From the IMG/VR virus record IMGVR_UViG_3300042453_000426, positions 1 to 30,076 of that record: DNA of 30,076 nt; one strand, given 5' to 3'. The position numbers and the translations under genes are program-made. The notes beneath the pieces were generated by a model. The model was not told where the DNA came from, did not search any database, and was given only the letters and a program-made list of their open reading frames with translations. Of the stretch, positions 1 through 8,328 are shown in pieces. Position 1 is the stretch's first letter. The number at the start of each line of letters is the position of its first letter. This DNA comes from a virus.

Positions 1-405
1 GTTAACCCCAATTCGATAACCCTTTACTTCGAGATGTTAGAATACGGTTTTTACCAAGACCGCGGGGTTAGGGGTGTCAAGTCGGGACGTAGTTTAAGCG
101 ACTTCCAATTTGGCACGGGAACGGGAATAAAAGGCGGGTTAACCAAAGGCATAAAAGAATGGGTTAAACGTAAAGGGTTAAAGTTCCGCGACAAGCGAGG
201 AAAGTTTATTTCCTACGATATGACTGCCCAATTTATTATAAGGTCTATTTGGAATAGGGGAATAAAACCGAGTATGTTTTTTACACGACCTTTTGAACAA
301 GCATTTAAGAATTTACCCGACGAAATGGTAGAACTTTACGGATTAGAAGCCGAAGAATTATTTGACACAATAATGAAAGAAAATTTTAAGAATTATGGCG
401 ATTAA
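1..405 (+). CDS. Tail completion (HK97 gp10-like) protein, 5'-truncated
   Basis: The frame is open from base 1, and the first codons match an internal part of the complete gene at 29368-29901, so this is the C-terminal three quarters of that protein, cut by the window edge. It is basic and resembles the small neck or tail-completion proteins of Bacteroidetes siphophages that sit between terminase and tail genes; that role is inferred from type and position, without a diagnostic motif. It ends 11 bases inside the next gene. Against the other copy it has seven amino acid replacements, including Ile-Lys for Thr-Glu in the Gly-rich stretch and Arg for Thr in the FFT-PFE motif, so it represents a second allele. 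Confidence 0.6.
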   Translation, partial: VNPNSITLYFEMLEYGFYQDRGVRGVKSGRSLSDFQFGTGTGIKGGLTKGIKEWVKRKGLKFRDKRGKFISYDMTAQFIIRSIWNRGIKPSMFFTRPFEQAFKNLPDEMVELYGLEAEELFDTIMKENFKNYGD

Positions 406-580
406 CAGAATATTTGCACGAAGCCCCTACATTATAGAAATTAACCAACCTACCCAAGAAGGTAGCAAGGTAGAATTATACATATATCAAAACGGAAACC
501 CGCCCCCAATAGCACCAAGTTACACGTTGGAGAAACTGATTCCTGCAAGTAACAACACCCAAACCCTTTACAATATTTCG
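1..580. repeat. Terminal near-repeat, copy A
   Basis: This segment aligns without gaps to 29497-30076. The first 127 bases and the last 87 bases are identical. Between 128 and 493 I count about 32 substitutions, mostly at third codon positions, giving 8 amino acid changes across the two genes covered. An exact packaged terminal repeat should be identical, so I infer assembly closure of a circular or circularly permuted genome through a strain variant. A true tandem duplication is less likely but not excluded. Confidence 0.95.
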
Positions 581-1495
581 CCCTACTTATTAGAGTATAT
601 AGAACACACGACTTTTAATAATAACTACGCCACAGATGAAGGTTTACTAAACGTAAACGAATACATATTAGTAGACGTTAAAGAATATTGGTTAGACCCC
701 TTTACGCAATCCTATGTACTTTTAGGAACTACAACCTATTGGGCATACGATGGATTCGGTTATTATTCGCAAGGTTACAACCCAAGCCATATATTTACAA
801 TGCCCGTACACCTTGACAAAAAAGACTATTACTTTTGGAGCGACGCAAACAATAACCCATTGTTAAATAGCCTTGAACGGGCGGGTACTTTTACGGCATA
901 TTTAGAAACCCATTGGACGGTAAAATACACGCAGTTACAAACGGGTTTGTTTTGGCAGTATTCAATTACGGGTGGAAATTCTATGTACAATCTTTACCGA
1001 GTTCGACCAAGTTATTATCTTACGGGAAACAAGGTAGAAATATTTAACGGAGCGCAATTACTTTGGACTGCTACTTTTAATCCAATCGAAGAATGTAAAT
1101 ACGATGTTCAAGTAGTGGACTTCATTAATATGTACGGGGCTTGGCAAAGGGAGTTTTTCTTCAAGGCATCTTACGAAAGTTTGGAAACTTCTACAACCGA
1201 GTTTAATTTAATGCAAGAAATGGGATTGTTTGGAAGTTGGGACACCCAAGCCAACCAAAGACAAACCTTCAACACGAACGGAATAATTAGCTACCGAGTT
1301 AACACGGGTTGGGTAGACGAATCCTTTTCTTCTAATCTTCAGCAATTAATGTTAAGCGAAAGAATCTTATTGAATAACGAACCCGTCAAATTAAAGACGA
1401 AAGGAATCGACAAACAAAAGAGCATTAACAACCATATGATAAATTACGTTTTGGAGTTCGAGCAAAGTAACGACTTAATTAATAACGTTATCTAA
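395..1495 (+). CDS. Putative tail structural protein
   Basis: The gene encodes 366 residues rich in Tyr, Asn and Thr, with a beta-strand-like alternating pattern and no signal peptide or membrane segment. It starts 11 bases inside the upstream tail-completion gene and its stop overlaps the next start as TAATG, so the three genes look translationally coupled. Position between tail-completion genes and the large tail and tape-measure genes suggests a virion tail or baseplate component. I do not recognise an enzyme motif. A second partial copy lies at 29891-30076 because the window passes once around the genome. It could also be a receptor-binding or adhesion component; the sequence does not decide. 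Confidence 0.6.
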   Translation: MAINRIFARSPYIIEINQPTQEGSKVELYIYQNGNPPPIAPSYTLEKLIPASNNTQTLYNISPYLLEYIEHTTFNNNYATDEGLLNVNEYILVDVKEYWLDPFTQSYVLLGTTTYWAYDGFGYYSQGYNPSHIFTMPVHLDKKDYYFWSDANNNPLLNSLERAGTFTAYLETHWTVKYTQLQTGLFWQYSITGGNSMYNLYRVRPSYYLTGNKVEIFNGAQLLWTATFNPIEECKYDVQVVDFINMYGAWQREFFFKASYESLETSTTEFNLMQEMGLFGSWDTQANQRQTFNTNGIISYRVNTGWVDESFSSNLQQLMLSERILLNNEPVKLKTKGIDKQKSINNHMINYVLEFEQSNDLINNVI

Positions 1496-3789
1496 TGAAA
1501 AGACAAGTACGTGTTTTTGTAGAAGGTCAACAACTTGACCTATTTAACGACGAAGTAATAGAAGTAACTTCTACGATTCAAAACATACAAGACATAAGCA
1601 AAACGTTTACCGACTTTTCGCAGTCGTTTACGATTCCTACAAGCCCAAAGAATAACGCTATTTGGGAATACTTCTACGAGAACGCCTTGAATAGTTCTAT
1701 TAACTACCAAGAACGTTTAGACGGGTACATAGAAATAGATATGACTTTTTTTCGTAGGGGCAAAATCCAAATGGAAAAGAGCCAACTAAAAAACGGGCAA
1801 CCCGACTCCTATACGATTACTTTTTATGGAGACGTTACAACCCTTAAAGACCTTGTAGGTGAAGACCTATTAAGCGATCTTGACTACACCCCAATAAACC
1901 ATACCTATAGTTTTGCAGAAGTCTACCAAAGAGTAACTAACGGGGCTATTGATTGGGACGTATGCTACCCGCTAATTACTTCGAATCGTATTTGGGAATA
2001 CGGCGCAGTTCAACCAACTGCAACCCTTCCTAATTGGTTACCTTTTGTTAATATTCCTATGAACACTAACGACATAAGGACGAACCAAGGGGCAATAGAC
2101 TACAGAGAACTATTCCCTGCCGTTAGGGTAGCTTCTTTGTTTAATTTAATTGAAAATAGATACGGAGTAAATTTTACGGGTACTTTTTTAAGCGACCCGA
2201 AGTTTACGCAATCTTATCTTTGGTTTAAAAATAGAAACAACTTTACGTTTAATAGCCAACCCGAAAATATTACTTTAAATAGTTTTGTCGGTGGTGGTGG
2301 GTTTGGGACTTACAACCTTATGCCTTATGTAGACATACCAAATAGTACGGTAACTTTAAACTACTTAAACGGGGTTTTATTTCATAATATTGTTTTAAAC
2401 GTAAACACAAACTCAAACCCTGCCGTTAATTTTTACATAGATGTTTATCGAAACGGAATCCTTTACACCACAATAAACGGATTAGGATTTACAACCAACG
2501 GAAATTTACAAGGGATTCCAAACGTTCAAGGATTAAACGACGTGTACACCTTTCAAGTTCGAAGCGACGTTGGTTTAAGCATTGATTTTTTATTAACGTA
2601 CCAAGTTGATTATTATGCTCCATTGTATGTTAACGATTATGTAGACTATCTAACTAATAATATAACCACCGCCGCGACTACTAACCTATCTTGGTTAGCC
2701 CCAACGATGAAGGTACAAGATTTCATAACGGGAATCCTAAAAGAATACAACCTAACTTGTTACGGAACTGCGCCCAATACTTACGAACTTATGCCGTTGG
2801 ACGATTGGTATTCAGCGGGGGCAATTATCGACATAACTAAATTCACGGACAAAACCGAAATAGGAATAGACCGCGTAAAGTTATACAAAAAGATTGCGTT
2901 TAAATATCAGCAGTCAAATAGCTTTATGAACAAAGCCTTTTTTGACCAAGCGTTAAGGGAATACGGAAACACGGAATATCAATACCCATACGACGGCGGG
3001 GAATTTAATATAGAACTTCCTTTTGAGAATTTACTATTTAATCAATTCTTTGAATTAGGAAACCCAACGGGGCTTCAAGTAGGGTACTCATTAGACAATG
3101 CGTTTGCGCCTTACATACCTAAGCCTTGTTTACTTTACAAATTTGGTTCGGTGACATTACCGCACCATATCCATTACACCGATGGAACGGGACACGTTAC
3201 CAACCCCGACTATGTAATGTTTGGTCAAGACTTGCAAGTTTTAGGAATTGATTACTCTTTGAACTTTGCGCCTGAAACTTCTACCTATTGGTTACAAGTT
3301 ATTAACCAATCAATGTTCGCAACTTACTATTTTCCGTACTTAACGAATTTGTTTAATCCTAAAAACAGATTGACCACAATTAAGGCGAATCTTCCTACAA
3401 GTTTACTTACAAGTCTACAATTAAACGATAGGTTAGTTATCCGAGACAAACGATACCTAATCAATCAGATGAAAACAAATATGGTAACCGGTGAAACTAC
3501 GTTCGAACTACTTAACGACTTTATGCCTATTAGCCCAATAAGAACTATTCAAGTAGGCTACGAAGAAACGAATATAGAAATAGGTATTAATCTTCCTAAT
3601 ATGGCCTACAAGGCTACGTTTTCAAGTGGGCAAAGTGACGTTCTAATTGACCCGTTAGAAATAACCAAAAGCCAAGTAATTAATATTACTTTAAGTGTTG
3701 ACCAAGTAACGACCATATTCGTAGTTTACGATTTAAACAACGGAGAAACGCAAGACGAAACTATTAACATAATAAGGCAAACGCGATGA
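1495..3789 (+). CDS. Large tail/baseplate protein (distal tail or hub type)
   Basis: This 764-residue protein begins with a conserved-looking block around residues 25-55 (DISKTFTDFSQSFTIP), which I associate with large tail proteins of flavobacterial phages. The remainder is Asn/Thr/Tyr-rich, predicted beta, with a short Gly run near residue 265. In siphophages a protein of this size beside the tape measure gene is usually the distal tail protein, hub or tail-associated adhesin; which of these it is cannot be told here. The start codon overlaps the previous stop (TAATG), and the stop overlaps the next start (ATGA), giving tight coupling. No catalytic motif is seen, so a peptidoglycan-degrading tail lysin role is not supported. 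Confidence 0.6.
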   Translation: MKRQVRVFVEGQQLDLFNDEVIEVTSTIQNIQDISKTFTDFSQSFTIPTSPKNNAIWEYFYENALNSSINYQERLDGYIEIDMTFFRRGKIQMEKSQLKNGQPDSYTITFYGDVTTLKDLVGEDLLSDLDYTPINHTYSFAEVYQRVTNGAIDWDVCYPLITSNRIWEYGAVQPTATLPNWLPFVNIPMNTNDIRTNQGAIDYRELFPAVRVASLFNLIENRYGVNFTGTFLSDPKFTQSYLWFKNRNNFTFNSQPENITLNSFVGGGGFGTYNLMPYVDIPNSTVTLNYLNGVLFHNIVLNVNTNSNPAVNFYIDVYRNGILYTTINGLGFTTNGNLQGIPNVQGLNDVYTFQVRSDVGLSIDFLLTYQVDYYAPLYVNDYVDYLTNNITTAATTNLSWLAPTMKVQDFITGILKEYNLTCYGTAPNTYELMPLDDWYSAGAIIDITKFTDKTEIGIDRVKLYKKIAFKYQQSNSFMNKAFFDQALREYGNTEYQYPYDGGEFNIELPFENLLFNQFFELGNPTGLQVGYSLDNAFAPYIPKPCLLYKFGSVTLPHHIHYTDGTGHVTNPDYVMFGQDLQVLGIDYSLNFAPETSTYWLQVINQSMFATYYFPYLTNLFNPKNRLTTIKANLPTSLLTSLQLNDRLVIRDKRYLINQMKTNMVTGETTFELLNDFMPISPIRTIQVGYEETNIEIGINLPNMAYKATFSSGQSDVLIDPLEITKSQVINITLSVDQVTTIFVVYDLNNGETQDETINIIRQTR

Positions 3790-3968
3790 ACTATTTAAAT
3801 ACGATAATCCAACTTTTGCAAATAGATGAATTCGTAAATAAACACGAAACAATAGAAATAGCGAAGGGAAAATACAAACTACATACGTCGGTTAAAGGAG
3901 CGTACAAACAAGCCAAAAGAGAGTTAATTATAAAAAGACAAAACCAATGGCAGAAAAGCGACAAATAG
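3786..3968 (+). CDS. Small protein coupled to tape measure gene
   Basis: The 60-residue product is basic at its C-terminus, largely helical by composition, and has no membrane segment. Its start overlaps the preceding stop (ATGA), and its end runs 22 bases into the tape measure gene, so it is held in the tail operon. Proteins in this place can be tail chaperones or tape-measure partners, but I recognise no family and do not assign a function. Confidence 0.55.
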   Translation: MNYLNTIIQLLQIDEFVNKHETIEIAKGKYKLHTSVKGAYKQAKRELIIKRQNQWQKSDK

Positions 3969-6433
3969 AAGTTGAAATAAAAGATAACGTAAAGTCTTTA
4001 AAGTCTCAGTATAGGGAAGCGTTAGCAGAACTTCAAAAAGTTACAGAACAATACGGGGCAACTTCTGAAGAAGCGGTAAAAGCCGCCAAGGCAGCTGCCG
4101 AATTAAAAGACCAAATAGAAGACTCCAAAAACTTAGTCGATGCATTTAACCCCGACGCAAAGTTTAACGCTTTGTCGGGTTCGATTGGGGGCGCACTAAA
4201 CGCTTTCCAAGCATACGAAGGGGCGATGGGTTTAATCGGTGTTCAATCGGAGAACCTACAAAAAACAATGGTACGAATCCAAAGCGCAATGGCATTAAGC
4301 CAAGGTTTACAAGGCGTAATGGAAGCGAAAGACCAATTCAAAAACTTGGGTACGGTGTTAAGCCAAACCGCAGTAGGTCAAGGATTATTAACCGCCGCAA
4401 CCGCCGCTTATAGGTTTGTACAAACGGGAAGTTTTAAAGCGACCAAAGAAAACATTGTAGCCAAGCAAACGGAAACGGTAGCGACCAAGGCGCAAACAAC
4501 CGCCCAAACGGGGTTAACTACTGCTACTTCTGTTGGAAGTATTGCGTTAAAAGCCTTTCGAGCCGCATTAATTTCCACGGGAATAGGTGTCTTAATAGCG
4601 GGGGTTGGTTATTTGATTTCCAACCTTGACAAATTAAGCGATGCGTTTAGTTACGTAGGTGGTAAGATAGCCGAGTTTACAGATTGGATTGGACTAACGG
4701 ACGGGGCTTCCGAACAAATGTCTGAAAACGACAAGAAGCGAACAAACCAACAGATAGCTAACATAGATAGGGAAATAGCAAAAGCCCGACAACGAATGGC
4801 AGTTAGGGAAGAATCCTTTAACACCGAAGACCAAGCGTTTAATCGCCAAATAAGTTTAGCCAAAGCACAAGGAAAAAATACCACAGACCTTGAAAGAGCG
4901 CGACTTAAAGCGTCTATTCAATACCGAAAAGACTTGGTAAAGGAAAACGAAGGCATCGTTAAGCAAACGAAACTACAATACGACCTTTTTAAAAGTACTT
5001 TACGAAAAGGCGAAGGTTCTACCGTGTTTGGGTCTAAAGAAGAAATCGCGAGACTAAATGAACTTTGGTCTACCATTGAAAAAAGTACTAAAGATTTAGC
5101 GACTTCCAAAAATGATTTAGCCAACGCGAACAATGACCTAAAAGTATTCGAAGCGGATTTAGCACGGACACAAAAAGAACAAGCCGCCCAACAAGCAAAG
5201 AATAGTAACACAACTACAAAAACTACTATAAGCAATAACCAAAAAGTAGTTAAGGATACCAAAGCGGCGAACAAGGAAATAATAGATAATATAAACAAAA
5301 CCCAAGACGAAGAAGCGAAGATACGCAAGGAGAAAATTAACCAAGACTTGGCGTTATTAGAAGAAGGGATAGACAAGGAGAAACAAGCCCGTAATAATGC
5401 GTTTGTAGAATTTAGGGACAACTTCCTAAAAGAACAAAACAAAGCGGAACGGGAAGCCTTAGATAAAAAATTTATCGACGGAAAAATAAACCGCACTAAA
5501 TACGAAGAAGAACTAAAGAATCTTCAACTTAACTACGCAAAAAACCTAACTGAAGAAGAAGCCGCTATTTTAAAAACCGCTGAAGAAGTCTTACAAAAAG
5601 ACCTTAAAGCAATAGATGACAAGTACAAAGAAGTCGAACTAAACGCTATTAACGAAGCTAATAAAAATAAGTTAGCCAAAGAACAAGAATTCCAAGCGAC
5701 GATTGAAGGAATAGACGAACAAAACTTCCAAAAACGAACCGAAAAACAATTAGGCGCACAAGGTTACGAACTTGAGTTGGTACGCCAAAAATACTTCGAG
5801 TTGGAAGAGTTAGCAAAAGGAAACGCGGAACAAGAAGCAATTATAGCCGAAGCGAAAAGAAACGAAATAAACGAAATAGAAAAGAAATACGACGAAGAAG
5901 ACAAAGCACGAAGACAAGCCGCTATACAACGAAATGCTGATTTTGCTAAACAAGGATTAAAACTTATTGCAGATATTACAGACTTGTTTGGTAAAAAAGG
6001 AGAAAAACAAGCTAAACGAGCATTTCAGATTAAAAAAGCGGCAAGTATTTCGACCGCATTAATTGATACTTACCTAAGCGCACGAGCAGCATATTTTTCG
6101 CAGTTTACACCCGTTGCCGACGCAAGTAGCCCCGTTCGTGGTGGTATTGCCGCAGGGTTAGCCGTTGCAAGTGGATTAGTTGGGGTTGCAAAGATTGCCG
6201 CCCAAAAGTTTGAAGGTGGTTCTATTTCGGGTGGTGGTGGCGGTGGTGCTAACGGTGGCGGGGCGTTGGGTGGTATGTCACCACAAGCCCCAACGTTTAA
6301 CGTTATAGGAAACAACGGACTAAACCAATTAGCACAACTTCAACAACAACCCACCCAAGCGTATGTGGTTAGTGGACACGTTACGACTGCTCAAAGTTTG
6401 GACAGAAACAGAATAGAAAACGCAACACTTTAA
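3947..6433 (+). CDS. Tail tape measure protein
   Basis: At 828 residues this is the longest protein in the genome. Its N-terminal 130 residues are helical and Ala/Lys/Glu-rich, a hydrophobic segment follows around residues 198-225 (membrane-insertion-like stretch ending near Gly-Tyr-Leu), then a long charged coiled-coil region from about 255 to 690, and a Gly-rich tail near 755-775. That order is typical of siphophage tape measure proteins, which set tail length and take part in DNA delivery across the inner membrane. The start overlaps the small upstream gene by 22 bases, and the next gene starts 22 bases after its stop. The coiled-coil segment gives several long antisense frames, which are composition artefacts. 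Confidence 0.88.
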   Translation: MAEKRQIEVEIKDNVKSLKSQYREALAELQKVTEQYGATSEEAVKAAKAAAELKDQIEDSKNLVDAFNPDAKFNALSGSIGGALNAFQAYEGAMGLIGVQSENLQKTMVRIQSAMALSQGLQGVMEAKDQFKNLGTVLSQTAVGQGLLTAATAAYRFVQTGSFKATKENIVAKQTETVATKAQTTAQTGLTTATSVGSIALKAFRAALISTGIGVLIAGVGYLISNLDKLSDAFSYVGGKIAEFTDWIGLTDGASEQMSENDKKRTNQQIANIDREIAKARQRMAVREESFNTEDQAFNRQISLAKAQGKNTTDLERARLKASIQYRKDLVKENEGIVKQTKLQYDLFKSTLRKGEGSTVFGSKEEIARLNELWSTIEKSTKDLATSKNDLANANNDLKVFEADLARTQKEQAAQQAKNSNTTTKTTISNNQKVVKDTKAANKEIIDNINKTQDEEAKIRKEKINQDLALLEEGIDKEKQARNNAFVEFRDNFLKEQNKAEREALDKKFIDGKINRTKYEEELKNLQLNYAKNLTEEEAAILKTAEEVLQKDLKAIDDKYKEVELNAINEANKNKLAKEQEFQATIEGIDEQNFQKRTEKQLGAQGYELELVRQKYFELEELAKGNAEQEAIIAEAKRNEINEIEKKYDEEDKARRQAAIQRNADFAKQGLKLIADITDLFGKKGEKQAKRAFQIKKAASISTALIDTYLSARAAYFSQFTPVADASSPVRGGIAAGLAVASGLVGVAKIAAQKFEGGSISGGGGGGANGGGALGGMSPQAPTFNVIGNNGLNQLAQLQQQPTQAYVVSGHVTTAQSLDRNRIENATL

Positions 6434-6439
6434 GAATAA

Positions 6440-6458
6440 TTTAATTAATTAGATATGA
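6440..6458 (+). promoter_or_regulatory. A/T-rich start context, copy 1
   Basis: The 19 bases ending in the ATGA of the protease gene match those in front of the gene at 8325 with only two mismatches (TTTAATTA then TAGATATGA). There is no Shine-Dalgarno sequence. An A/T-rich, unstructured leader is the usual translation-initiation context in Bacteroidetes. The near identity suggests either a shared initiation signal or descent from a duplicated segment. Confidence 0.5.
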
Positions 6459-7339
6459 GAATAATCGAACTCATTATAGACGATAAAGACGAACAAAGCG
6501 GAATAGATGCGGTTAGCGTTGTACATAGCCCCGCTATCGAAGAAAACTTTATAGCCCTAAACAAACACGAAGTAGAACTAAAAGAAGTTGACACCGAGAA
6601 AAAGATTTTAATGGGTGCAGCTTTAATTCCAAACAAACAGATTTACCGCAAAAATGCAAAAGGCGAAGAATACTATATTTACTTTTCACCCGACACAATT
6701 AGAAAAGCAAGTGAATTATTCTTGATGCGCTCAAACCAAAACAACGCTACCTACGAACACGAAAAAAAACTAACCGGTTTAAGTGTTGTAGAAAGTTGGA
6801 TAATCGAAGACGAACAAAAAGACAAATCTAAACTATACGGATTCGACTTACCTAAAGGAACTTGGATGATTTCTATGAAGGTAAACAACGACGAAGTTTG
6901 GAACGATGTCAAAGAAGGCAAAGTAAAAGGTTTTTCGATAGAGGGTTACTTCGCGGATAAATTCGAAATGAGTTCGGAAGAAGACGAAGCAACCGAAGTT
7001 GTAAACGAGTTAAAAAGGTTGTTAGGTATCGAATTAGAATCTTACACGGACTACCCAAAAGGCGCAATAGAAAACGCAAAGATAGCAATTAGGTACGCAG
7101 AAGAAAACGGTTGGGGAGAATGCGGAACTGACGTAGGTAAACAACGTGCAAACCAATTAGCCAACGCCGAACCAATAAGCGAAGAAACTATTTCAAGAAT
7201 GGCAAGTTTTGAACGCCACCGCCAAAACTCAACTAAGGAATTAGGAGACGGGTGTGGGCGTTTAATGTGGTTAGCTTGGGGTGGCGATGAAGGTATAGAA
7301 TGGGCGCAACGTAAATTAGAACAAATCAAAAATAAATAA
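6455..7339 (+). CDS. XkdF-like prohead serine protease with extra C-terminal domain
   Basis: This 294-residue protein resembles the XkdF/S78-type phage prohead proteases that cleave scaffold and capsid during head maturation. Candidate catalytic residues are His102 in ATYEHEKKLTG and Ser161 in GFSIEGYF, spaced as in that fold. Residues 37-42 read KHEVEL, a hexamer found again in two small neighbouring proteins. From about residue 195 there is a separate domain with GWGECGTDVGKQRANQL and a Trp-rich end, which I have seen fused to head proteins of Bacteroidetes phages and whose role is unknown. It stands upstream of the scaffold and capsid genes, as expected of a protease. Assignment to the exact protease family would need a profile search. 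Confidence 0.72.
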   Translation: MRIIELIIDDKDEQSGIDAVSVVHSPAIEENFIALNKHEVELKEVDTEKKILMGAALIPNKQIYRKNAKGEEYYIYFSPDTIRKASELFLMRSNQNNATYEHEKKLTGLSVVESWIIEDEQKDKSKLYGFDLPKGTWMISMKVNNDEVWNDVKEGKVKGFSIEGYFADKFEMSSEEDEATEVVNELKRLLGIELESYTDYPKGAIENAKIAIRYAEENGWGECGTDVGKQRANQLANAEPISEETISRMASFERHRQNSTKELGDGCGRLMWLAWGGDEGIEWAQRKLEQIKNK

Positions 7340-7340
7340 A

Positions 7341-7787
7341 ATGAGCAACTTAAACACTATCCTAAACAAGTTAGGAAAAATCGAAGAAATCCACGAAACG
7401 AACTTAGGTAAACACGAAATCGAGTTAAGCGCTATTGATAATTTATTAAAAAAATATAAAACACTTGGCGAAGAACTTGGAAATAGATTAGTAGTTGAAT
7501 TACAAAAAATAGATAGTATTATTAATGAAAGTAATAATATTAAATCTATTGTAAATAAATATAAACCACTTGAACAAGACATAGACAAAATAAGTAAAAT
7601 GTTAAACGAACTTGGTATAGGTGATGAATTTACGCACGAAGTATTTTCGTGGAGTATAAACGCAGATAATAGATTAAAAAATGTAGACAAGCACATAACG
7701 ACTTTAAACGATAGTTTAGCAAAAGCAAAATGGCAATTAAAACAAATTGGTATTCCCGACGCGTTAACGGGAAATATGTTAAAATAA
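7341..7787 (+). CDS. Small helical protein carrying KHEIEL motif
   Basis: A 148-residue, strongly helical protein with probable coiled coils (residues 30-80 and 105-135). Residues 24-29 are KHEIEL, matching KHEVEL in the protease and in the protein at 8325. Bases from about 7440 to 7570 are much more A/T-rich and poorer in CpG than the flanks, so the middle may have been exchanged. It follows the protease by one base. Such small helical proteins near the capsid genes could be scaffold helpers or minor head proteins; I cannot say which. Confidence 0.6.
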   Translation: MSNLNTILNKLGKIEEIHETNLGKHEIELSAIDNLLKKYKTLGEELGNRLVVELQKIDSIINESNNIKSIVNKYKPLEQDIDKISKMLNELGIGDEFTHEVFSWSINADNRLKNVDKHITTLNDSLAKAKWQLKQIGIPDALTGNMLK

Positions 7788-7811
7788 ACACAAAAATACA
7801 AATTAATAAAA

Positions 7812-7946
7812 GTGGCAAAGCAAACTAACGTAAAAGTTCACGTTGCAAAACCAAAAGTAAAACGTCCAAATGTACACGCAAAAAGTAAAGCGAGTAAGTT
7901 AAAAAGTAGCAAGAATTACTTAAAAATATACAAGGGACAAGGGTAA
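7812..7946 (+). CDS. Small basic protein with GTG start
   Basis: A 44-residue Lys/Val/His-rich protein (begins MAKQTNVKVHV, ends YKGQG) starting at GTG. There is no earlier in-frame ATG after the upstream gene, and the pattern of Lys-Pro, Lys-Arg and Ser-Lys pairs resembles short basic proteins found among Bacteroidetes phage structural genes. Its high charge suggests nucleic-acid or scaffold binding, but that is only inference. It is one of three short reading frames that fill a stretch otherwise lacking longer genes. Confidence 0.5.
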   Translation: MAKQTNVKVHVAKPKVKRPNVHAKSKASKLKSSKNYLKIYKGQG

Positions 7947-7963
7947 AACTGCAAAAAACTAAA

Positions 7964-8104
7964 ATGCGTTTTAAGGCTATTTTTAGGCGATTTAAGAGAC
8001 TTTGGGTATTAAGTGGGGTTACTATATTAAAATATAAAGATAATAAAAAATCCTTATTTTATAAGGGTTGTAGAAGGGCAAAGTGTAAGTTTAACACTAA
8101 CTAA
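7964..8104 (+). CDS. Doubtful small basic ORF
   Basis: A 46-codon frame (begins MRFKAIFRRFKRLW) between two better supported small genes. It is very basic and has two Cys near the C-terminus. The DNA here contains small inverted repeats (CCTTAT-TTT-ATAAGG near 8050 and AGTGT-ACACT near 8085), so the segment may instead be a non-coding spacer. I list it because it would otherwise be an unexplained 165-base gap; confidence is low. Confidence 0.25.
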   Translation: MRFKAIFRRFKRLWVLSGVTILKYKDNKKSLFYKGCRRAKCKFNTN

Positions 8105-8111
8105 AAAAAAT

Positions 8112-8285
8112 ATGATACAAGGTAAAAGAAGCAGCCCAATAGGGGGCAAAAGAGGGTGTCTATGCAAAGACGGAAAATACCGTAAAAAATGTTGTACGGG
8201 TGAACTTCCTAACCAAGGAATAGGAAGCGACGTAACGCCACCGAACCCCGTTCCACCACCCCCGCTTTGGTATCCGAAGCCGTAA
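8112..8285 (+). CDS. Small Cys-rich protein (CLCKDGKYRKKCC)
   Basis: A 57-residue protein with a tight cysteine cluster of the form C-x-C-x2-G-x-Y-x3-C-C at residues 16-28, followed by a conserved-looking QGIG and a proline run (PPNPVPPPPLWYP) at the end. Four closely spaced cysteines suggest a zinc-binding knuckle or disulphide-stabilised fold. I have seen similar short proteins beside head genes in Bacteroidetes phages, without a known function. The ATG is preceded by an A-rich leader, as with its neighbours. Pro-rich ends often mediate contacts with virion proteins, but here that is speculation. Confidence 0.6.
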   Translation: MIQGKRSSPIGGKRGCLCKDGKYRKKCCTGELPNQGIGSDVTPPNPVPPPPLWYPKP

Positions 8286-8309
8286 GAAAATGCAACAAAA
8301 CTTTTAACA

Positions 8310-8328
8310 TTTAATTATATAGATATGA
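8310..8328 (+). promoter_or_regulatory. A/T-rich start context, copy 2
   Basis: This is the second copy of the 19-base segment described at 6440-6458, with two mismatches, again ending in the start codon of a gene whose product carries KHEVEL. It may be a translation-initiation signal or the remnant of an ancestral duplication. Confidence 0.5.

Noticed and set aside
1-580. Packaged direct terminal repeats
   Set aside because: The two copies differ at about 32 positions in the middle, whereas packaged repeats are copied from one another and should be identical.
4651-5840. Long reading frames on the minus strand inside the tape measure gene, and others opposite 6070-9312
   Set aside because: They mirror Glu/Lys-rich coiled-coil coding on the + strand, give Ser/Leu/Phe-rich low-complexity products, have no start context or neighbours, and all clear genes are on the + strand.
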